From Streptomyces poonensis (GTDB lineage: Bacteria > Actinomycetota > Actinomycetes > Streptomycetales > Streptomycetaceae): a DNA stretch of 64,000 bases. Under the pieces are notes generated by a model. The model was given only the letters and a program-made list of their open reading frames with translations. It did no database searches and was not told where the DNA came from. The stretch's first letter is position 1. Each line of letters opens with the position of its first letter. The position numbers and the translations under genes are program-made. The DNA is taken from NCBI RefSeq assembly GCF_014650915.1, contig NZ_BMVW01000006.1:201811-265810 (forward strand). Reading direction: 5' to 3'. Below, one piece after another: positions 59,255 to 64,000 of this stretch.

Positions 59255-60082
59255 ATGAGTACGACAGGCGCGACTGCCGATCCGCTCGCGGCCCTGGGAG
59301 CCCTCCCCGGTGTGGCCGAGTCCGTGGAGTCCGTGCGCAAGGCCGTGGACCGGGTCTACGGGCACCGGATCATGCGGCGCCGCAGCAACGAGGTCACCTC
59401 TGAGGCGGCGCTCCGCGGAGCGCGCGGCTCCGCGGCACTGTCCGGCGCCGACTGGGCCCTGGAGGAGGTGCGTCGCCGCACCGACTTCAGCGGCGACGAC
59501 GAGGCCCGCGTCGTGGGTGCGGCCCTGAGGCTCACCGCGGAGGCGGGGCAACTGCTGTCCATCTGGCGGCAGTCACCGCTGCGCGTACTGGCCCGGCTGC
59601 ATCTGGTGGCGGCGTCCGGCCGGGACGACGCGCGCGTGGGGCGCCCCCGGCAGGACGGCGAACCGGTCGACGAGCCGCTCGTCGGCCTGCCGCTGCCGGA
59701 CGCCGCCGAGGTCTCGGGGCGCCTCGAAGGGCTCTCTCAGCTGATCATCGCGGGCAGTTCGGCCCCTGCCCTGGTGACCGCGGCCGTCGTCCACGGCGAA
59801 CTGCTGGCCCTGCGCCCCTTCGGCTCACACAACGGCCTCGTCGCGCGCGCGGCCGAGCGCATCGTCCTGGTCGGCAGTGGCCTCGATCCCAAGTCGATCT
59901 GCCCCGCCGAGGTGGGGCACGCGGAACTCGGCCGTGCCGCCTACCTGGCCGCCCTGGAGGGTTATGTCTCCGGTACCCCGGAGGGCATGTCGGCCTGGAT
60001 CACCCACTGCGGCAAGGCGGTCGGACTCGGGGCCCGTGAGTCGACGGCGGTGTGCGAGGCCCTGCAGCGCGGCGCGGCCTGA
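59255..60082 (+). CDS. degenerate Fic-like protein
   Basis: A 275-residue helical protein. The central part (VVHGELLALRPFGSHNGLVA, then RAAERIVL) has the shape of a Fic/Doc motif HxFx(D/E)GNGRxxR, but the catalytic His is Arg, the acidic residue is Ser-His and GNGR is reduced to NG. AMPylation is therefore unlikely; it may be a pseudo-enzyme or a relative annotated as oxidoreductase in streptomycetes. TAGGGT lies 12 bp before the ATG (leaderless). Terminated by a strong hairpin. Confidence 0.65.
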   Translation: MSTTGATADPLAALGALPGVAESVESVRKAVDRVYGHRIMRRRSNEVTSEAALRGARGSAALSGADWALEEVRRRTDFSGDDEARVVGAALRLTAEAGQLLSIWRQSPLRVLARLHLVAASGRDDARVGRPRQDGEPVDEPLVGLPLPDAAEVSGRLEGLSQLIIAGSSAPALVTAAVVHGELLALRPFGSHNGLVARAAERIVLVGSGLDPKSICPAEVGHAELGRAAYLAALEGYVSGTPEGMSAWITHCGKAVGLGARESTAVCEALQRGAA

Positions 60083-60162
60083 GATCCCGTGCCCCTCCGC
60101 ACGAGGGGATCGGCGGCCCTCGGGCCTCGCCCGGAGGGCGAGCCGGCGCCGGTAAAAGGGTT

Positions 60163-60190
60163 GCGGCGGTACGAATGCTCGTACCGCCGC
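60163..60190 (+). terminator. terminator of the Fic-like gene
   Basis: GCGGCGGTACGA and TCGTACCGCCGC pair over 12 bp around loop ATGC. Confidence 0.88.
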
Positions 60191-60199
60191 TGGCATGTT

Positions 60200-60470
60200 C
60201 ACCGAGTTACCATGCGTCCTCGATATGTTGCCCATCAGGTCGGGAACTTCGCCCGTCACCTGGTGCGGCTGGCCCGTAATCGACGGGTCGACGTCGCGTG
60301 GGTGCTCGGCGTCCATGCTCGGTCCGTGGGGCCAATTGCGTTTAAAGGTGATCCCTTCGGATGTCCTTTGGACTCGCGGGCCGTTGAATCCTTTGTACTC
60401 CCGGACCGGAGCAAGCGGAAGCCCTGGATGCACTTCTTTACTTTTGCATTCAAAGAGGTGTGAAAAGGGC
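60200..60470. ncRNA. possible 6S-like regulatory RNA locus
   Basis: The gap from 60192 to 60577 lies between the Fic-like and HAD genes and is markedly lower in GC than either neighbour, with hairpin-prone segments (CAGGT/ACCTG around a CGGG/CCCG stem at 60237-60265, CCCGTAATCGACGGG at 60272-60286). I recall that a 6S-like RNA was reported in S. coelicolor between the two genes that match these neighbours (SCO3558 and SCO3559). Strand and ends are not fixed; a 124-codon plus-strand frame (60089-60463) also runs through it but has no ribosome site. Confidence 0.4.
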
Positions 60471-60577
60471 GTCGCGGTCCCGTGGGTGGGGCCATCGGTG
60501 GCGCGTACCGCGTCTGCTGGTGCGACATGCCGCATGCGGCGGCTGGCCGGCGCCTCACGCCGTAGGTGGCCGGCGCC

Positions 60578-61402
60578 TCACGCTGTGGCCGGTCGGCGTC
60601 GGCTCGCGTACCAGACCAGTCCTGCCGTGGCTGCCGCGGCGCCTATGGCGGCAGCGGCCACGAGCGCCGGACGTGGCGGTACGGACAGCCGCTGCTTGAG
60701 TCGCACCGGGTGGTTGAAGTCCAGGATCGGCCACCCGCGCGCGAGGGCCTCGCGGCGCAGCGCGCGGTCCGGATTCACCGCGTGCGGATGCCCGACGGCC
60801 TCCAGCATCGGCAGGTCGGTGACGGAGTCGCTGTAGGCGTGGCAGCGCGCGAGGTCGTAGCCCTCGGACTCGGCGAGCTCCCTGATCGCCTCGGCCTTGG
60901 TCGGGCCGTAGGCGTAGTACTCCACCTCCCCCGTGAAGCGTCCGTCGTCACCCACCACCATGCGGGTCGCGACCACGCGGTCCGCGCCGAGGAGCTCGCC
61001 GATCGGTTCGACCACCTCCGCGCCGGACGTCGAGACGATGACGACGTCCCGACCGGCGAGATGGTGCCCCTCGATGAGGGAGGCGGCCTCGTCGTAGATG
61101 ATCGGGTCGATCAGGTCGTGAAGCGTCTCGGCGACGATCTCCTTTACTTGTTGGACGTTCCACCCGCGGCACAGTGCGGACAGGTACTCGCGCATCCGCT
61201 CCATCTGGTCGTGGTCGGCGCCACCCGCGAGGAAGACGAACTGGGCATATGCAGTACGCAAGACCGCTCTGCGGTTGATCAGACCGCCTTGGTAGAACGA
61301 CTTCCTGAACGTGAGCGTGCTCGACTTCGCAATGACCGTCTTGTCCAGGTCAAAGAAGGCCGCTGTGCGAGGCAAGGAGTGGTTTTCCACGAGCCCGAGC
61401 AT
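60578..61402 (-). CDS. HAD-superfamily phosphatase (SerB-like) with C-terminal membrane helix
   Basis: A 274-residue HAD hydrolase of subfamily IB. Motif I is FFDLDKTVIAK (nucleophile and acid Asp), motif II VVIVSTSGAEVV, motif III/IV the Lys in GPTKAEAI and AYSDSVTDLPMLEAVG. The C terminus is a single membrane helix (ALVAAAAIGAAAATAGLVWY) followed by Arg residues, so it is tail-anchored. Mycobacteria have a related gene beside ssd. The stop-codon region is duplicated downstream (GGCCGGCGCCTCACGC at 60545 and 60568). Confidence 0.9.
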   Translation of the reverse strand: MLGLVENHSLPRTAAFFDLDKTVIAKSSTLTFRKSFYQGGLINRRAVLRTAYAQFVFLAGGADHDQMERMREYLSALCRGWNVQQVKEIVAETLHDLIDPIIYDEAASLIEGHHLAGRDVVIVSTSGAEVVEPIGELLGADRVVATRMVVGDDGRFTGEVEYYAYGPTKAEAIRELAESEGYDLARCHAYSDSVTDLPMLEAVGHPHAVNPDRALRREALARGWPILDFNHPVRLKQRLSVPPRPALVAAAAIGAAAATAGLVWYASRRRPATA

Positions 61403-61537
61403 ATGCGCCCGCCATTCGGGCTAGTGTGGTGCGCGTGGGTTTGCCTGAGAGGGCTCTCGGGTACACCATGGAAGTCACGGATCGTTCGCGACCGTGCTAA
61501 CCCGGTCCGACTCCTCCCCCCCCGAGTCGGCCGTGGG

Positions 61538-61572
61538 GACGACCCCCGCTCTCCCCCCCGGCGGGGGTCGTC
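61538..61572 (+). terminator. hairpin terminating a short transcript upstream of ssd
   Basis: GACGACCCCCGC and GCGGGGGTCGTC pair over 12 bp around an 11-base loop; a T tract (GGGTTTTTCGC) follows some 15 bp later. A second hairpin (CCGACTC/GAGTCGG) lies at about 61507-61530. No annotated gene reads into it. Confidence 0.75.
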
Positions 61573-61741
61573 GCATGTCCGGGTGGGTTTTTCGCTTCTG
61601 CCCCATGACCGCCGCGCGGTGTCGTATCCCCACGGTGTCCTCTCGCCCGCCACCCATGATTCGTAACTGTGCGTAGCTGTCGAACTGCGCTGCGGTATCC
61701 GGTCCAACGCTGTGCGGGGATCGCCTGTATGGGTGGCGGAG

Positions 61742-61788
61742 ATATCCACAAGCGCCGAGATGTCCACAGTTATCGAGCAAGATCCACA
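61742..61788 (+). promoter_or_regulatory. cluster of three DnaA-box-like 9-mers
   Basis: ATATCCACA (61742-61750), ATGTCCACA (61760-61768) and AGATCCACA (61780-61788) in direct orientation, each one or two bases off TTRTCCACA, spaced 18 and 20 bp. Confidence 0.4.
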
Positions 61789-62002
61789 CGATTTTCCGGA
61801 TCGCTGCACTGTGATTCCGGCGCACCGCTCACGGCGAGTTCATGGCCGGTTCGGTTTGTCGGTGCGTTTGGCCGGTTTCTGTCGGCCGTGCATATGAAGG
61901 CCGGGCGCCGGTTCTTCACAGGTCTTCGACATGAGCGGGATTCACGGGGCGCAGTGCGCCGAGCGGATCCCGCGCAGGAAGCAGCGAAGGGGGCTGGACA
62001 TC

Positions 62003-63097
62003 GTGGCGGGAGCCATCACGGATGGTCGGCCGCCCGCCGCCGAGGGGCGGCAGGGCAGGCCATTGATCGTCACCGAGGACGCGGAGCTCTTGGACGACCT
62101 GCTGCGCCTGTGCGCGGCCGCGGGCGCCAGACCCGAGGTCCATCACGGCGGGCCGCAGGGCAGGGACAGCTGGGAGGCGGCACCGCTCGTCCTCGTGGGC
62201 GACGATGCCGCGCGGCGCGTGCGGGGAGCCACGCGCAGACGGGGAGTGGTGCTGGTCGGCCGGGACCAGGACGACTCCGGAGTCTGGCGGCGAGCCGTGG
62301 AGATCGGTGCCGACCATGTGCTGGTGCTGCCGGACGGCGAGCAGTGGCTGGTCGACCGCATCGCCGACGTGGCCGAGGGCGTGGGCAGACCCGCCCTCAC
62401 CGTCGGCGTGATCGGCGGGCGGGGCGGTGCCGGCGCGTCCACCCTGGCCTGCGCGCTCGCCGTCTCCTCCGCCCGGCAAGGACGGCGCACCCTCCTCGTG
62501 GACGCGGACCCGCTCGGCGGCGGGCTCGACGTCCTCCTGGGCGGGGAGACGGCCGAGGGGCTGCGCTGGCCCGACTTCGCCGCCTCACGTGGCCGGGTCG
62601 GCGGCGGCGCCCTGGAGGAGTCACTCCCCGAGCTGCACTCGCTGCGGGTCCTCAGCTGGGACCGCGGCGACACGGTCACCGTTCCGCCCCAGGCCGTACG
62701 GGCGGTCCTCGCCGCCGGCCGCCGACGGGGCGGCGCGGTGGTCGTCGACCTGCCGCGCCGCCTCGACGACAGCGTCACCGAGGCGCTCGCCCAGATCGAC
62801 GTGGGGCTGCTGGTGGTGCCCGCCGAGCTGCGCGCGATCGCGGCCGCCGGACGGGTGGCCTCGGCGTTCGGAATGGTCCTGCGTGATCTGCGGGTGGTGG
62901 TGCGCGGTCCGTGTGCGCCAGGGCTGGACGACCTCGAAGTGGCCCGGCTGCTAGGGCTTCCACTGGTCGGCGAGGTCCCCGCGGAGACGGGGCTCCTGGA
63001 TGCCGGCGCTCCTCCGGGAAGTGTCGCGCGCGGGCCACTCGCCCGGTTCTGCGGAGGGTTCTGGGAACGGGCGCTGGCGGGAGCTGATGCGGCGTGA
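62003..63097 (+). CDS. ssd: septum-site-determining protein Ssd (MinD-like, P-loop variant)
   Basis: A 364-residue MinD/ParA-like protein. The N-terminal receiver-like part (RPLIVTEDAELLDDLLRLCA) precedes the ATPase core GVIGGRGGAGASTLACALA, where the Walker lysine is replaced (GxGGAGAST), then TLLVDADPLGGGLDVLLGG and VVVDLPRRLDD. ATP use is therefore doubtful. Ssd homologues affect septum placement, and in mycobacteria and streptomycetes ssd heads a Tad-type pilus/secretion cluster. GTG at 62003 follows AAGGGGG; its stop overlaps tadA (GTGA). Confidence 0.88.
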   Translation: MAGAITDGRPPAAEGRQGRPLIVTEDAELLDDLLRLCAAAGARPEVHHGGPQGRDSWEAAPLVLVGDDAARRVRGATRRRGVVLVGRDQDDSGVWRRAVEIGADHVLVLPDGEQWLVDRIADVAEGVGRPALTVGVIGGRGGAGASTLACALAVSSARQGRRTLLVDADPLGGGLDVLLGGETAEGLRWPDFAASRGRVGGGALEESLPELHSLRVLSWDRGDTVTVPPQAVRAVLAAGRRRGGAVVVDLPRRLDDSVTEALAQIDVGLLVVPAELRAIAAAGRVASAFGMVLRDLRVVVRGPCAPGLDDLEVARLLGLPLVGEVPAETGLLDAGAPPGSVARGPLARFCGGFWERALAGADAA

Positions 63098-64000
63098 GCG
63101 GGTATCAGGACGCGCGGGGCGACGACCAGGTGCGGGACGTGCGGGCAGGTGCTCGGACCACCCGTACCGCGTGGATGGACGATCGGATCCATAGTGCGTG
63201 GATGGACGATCGGACCGGGGACCCGATGGCGGGAGCCGGTCACGACCTTCTGGACGACGTACGGCAGTGGCTTGCCGAGAGCGGCTCCGAACCGACGCCC
63301 GCGCGTGTGGCGCAGGCGCTCAGGGAGCGGGGCCGGGTACTGGGGGACGCCGAAGTGCTCGGTGCCGCTGAGCAACTGCGCTCCGAGCTGATCGGCAGCG
63401 GGCCGCTGGAACCGCTCCTCGCCGACCCGTCCGTCACCGACGTACTGGTGTCCGCGCCCGACCGGGTCTGGGTGGACCGGGGCGGCGGCCTGGAGCTGAC
63501 CGGGGTCACCTTCCGGGACGCGGCGGCCGTACGGCGCCTCGCGCAGCGGCTGGCCGCTGTGGCCGGCCGACGGCTCGACGACGCCCGGCCGTGGGTCGAC
63601 GCACGGCTCCCGGACGGCACACGTCTGCACGCGGTCCTGCCGCCGGTGGCCGTGGGCTCGACCTGTCTGTCCCTCCGCGTGGTGCGGCCGAGAGCCTTCA
63701 CCCTCGGCGAGTTGACGGCGGCGGGAACGGTGCCGCCGGGCGGGGACCGCGTACTGCGGGCACTGATCGCCTCCCGCCTGTCCTACGTGATCACCGGGGG
63801 CACCGGGACGGGCAAGACGACGCTGCTGAGCGCGTTGCTCGGCCTGGTCGACCCGGGGGAACGGATCGTGCTGGCCGAGGATGCGGCGGAACTGCGGCCC
63901 GACCATCCGCATGTCGTGCGTCTGGAGGGCAGACCCGCCAACCAAGAGGGGGCCGGGCTCGTGGAACTGCAGGATCTGGTGCGGCAGGCACTGCGGATGC
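63094..64000 (+). CDS. tadA: TadA-family secretion ATPase (partial at window edge)
   Basis: The first 302 residues of a type II/IV secretion ATPase (VirB11/TadA type) that powers Tad pilus assembly or export. Walker A is ITGGTGTGKTTLLSAL near residue 233, an acidic LAEDAAELRPDHPHVVRLEG follows, and the N-terminal domain shows LIGSGPLEPLLADPSVTDVL and RVWVDRGGG. A 27-bp in-frame duplication gives AWMDDRIHS then AWMDDRTGD at residues 26-43. It starts inside the ssd stop. The gene continues to the right. Confidence 0.92.
   Translation, partial: MSGYQDARGDDQVRDVRAGARTTRTAWMDDRIHSAWMDDRTGDPMAGAGHDLLDDVRQWLAESGSEPTPARVAQALRERGRVLGDAEVLGAAEQLRSELIGSGPLEPLLADPSVTDVLVSAPDRVWVDRGGGLELTGVTFRDAAAVRRLAQRLAAVAGRRLDDARPWVDARLPDGTRLHAVLPPVAVGSTCLSLRVVRPRAFTLGELTAAGTVPPGGDRVLRALIASRLSYVITGGTGTGKTTLLSALLGLVDPGERIVLAEDAAELRPDHPHVVRLEGRPANQEGAGLVELQDLVRQALRM

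Larger units (their letters stand above)
61403..62002. promoter_or_regulatory. 600-bp divergent region before ssd with a terminator, micro-ORF and DnaA-like boxes
   Basis: Three features stand out: a ten-codon frame MEVTDRSRPC at 61468-61500, two hairpins after it (own entry), and three DnaA-box-like 9-mers at 61742-61788. A terminator inside a divergent region implies a separate short transcript. The ssd start could be as early as an ATG at 61931. Confidence 0.45.

Noticed and set aside
60089..60463. A 124-codon plus frame in the Fic-HAD gap
   Set aside because: It starts before the Fic gene terminator and has no ribosome site; kept only as an alternative to a non-coding RNA.
61455..61490. 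CTGAGA motif suggesting a thiamine riboswitch before ssd
   Set aside because: The second conserved TPP element and the stem order are missing.

Overview
The window is chromosomal DNA of a Streptomyces or very close relative. The signs are very high GC, strong G/C third-position bias, GTG and TTG starts, many apparently leaderless genes, and a wblA, crp, lysC-asd and ssd-tadA gene set. From memory, the host gene order follows Streptomyces coelicolor roughly SCO3621 down to SCO3556, and the right half also follows Mycobacterium tuberculosis Rv3683 to Rv3659c. I could not align anything.

Layout. 1-9640: the end of a GntR regulator, a class III aminotransferase, a Pro/Gly-rich Ser/Thr kinase, an M28 peptidase, a SLATT membrane protein, ybaB-recR-DUF5063 and an integral-membrane metallopeptidase. 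9913-14476: lysC-asd (aspartate pathway, with an internal start for a regulatory subunit) and an ECF-like sigma factor coupled to a membrane protein. 14519-23361: SURF1, an S9 peptidase, an RCK-type ion-channel protein, an orphan ATP-grasp-like gene behind 10-bp iterons, DedA, and a NarL-type two-component pair.

23439-32586: an integrated actinomycete integrative and conjugative element (AICE, pSAM2 type) inserted in the 3' half of a tRNA-Pro(CGG) gene and bounded by a 44-bp direct repeat. The int, xis, repSA and spd genes look intact. Between the NERD-domain gene and traSA, a NUDIX gene has lost its 5' part and traSA its N terminus; no korSA or pra is seen, so the element looks like a deletion derivative. 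Its left arm carries foreign-looking lower-GC cargo: an 85-residue orphan and a complete Hanks-type kinase. It also holds a strongly structured non-coding region.

32545-64000: tRNA-Pro, a Pr6Pr membrane protein, a metallophosphoesterase, yqeY, a class A PBP, wblA, two ArsA/GET3-like ATPases, DUF4177-RidA-NUDIX-MBL, crp, nth, a CoA-type NUDIX, a MarP-like protease, a 59-residue orphan, an EphE-like hydrolase with a holin-like protein, nhaA, acs, a SulP-carbonic anhydrase fusion, a deacetylase-like lipoprotein, a CooC-like ATPase, a degenerate Fic-like protein, a non-coding gap where a 6S-like RNA may lie, a HAD phosphatase, ssd, and the start of tadA.

How the genes work together. Crp may bind upstream of crp and acs, where sequences matching the reported Crp consensus occur. 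WblA, the ArsA pair and the PBP form a conserved redox/envelope block. Ssd and TadA begin a Tad-type locus. The AICE carries its own replication, excision and spread functions but seems to have lost its usual transfer regulators.
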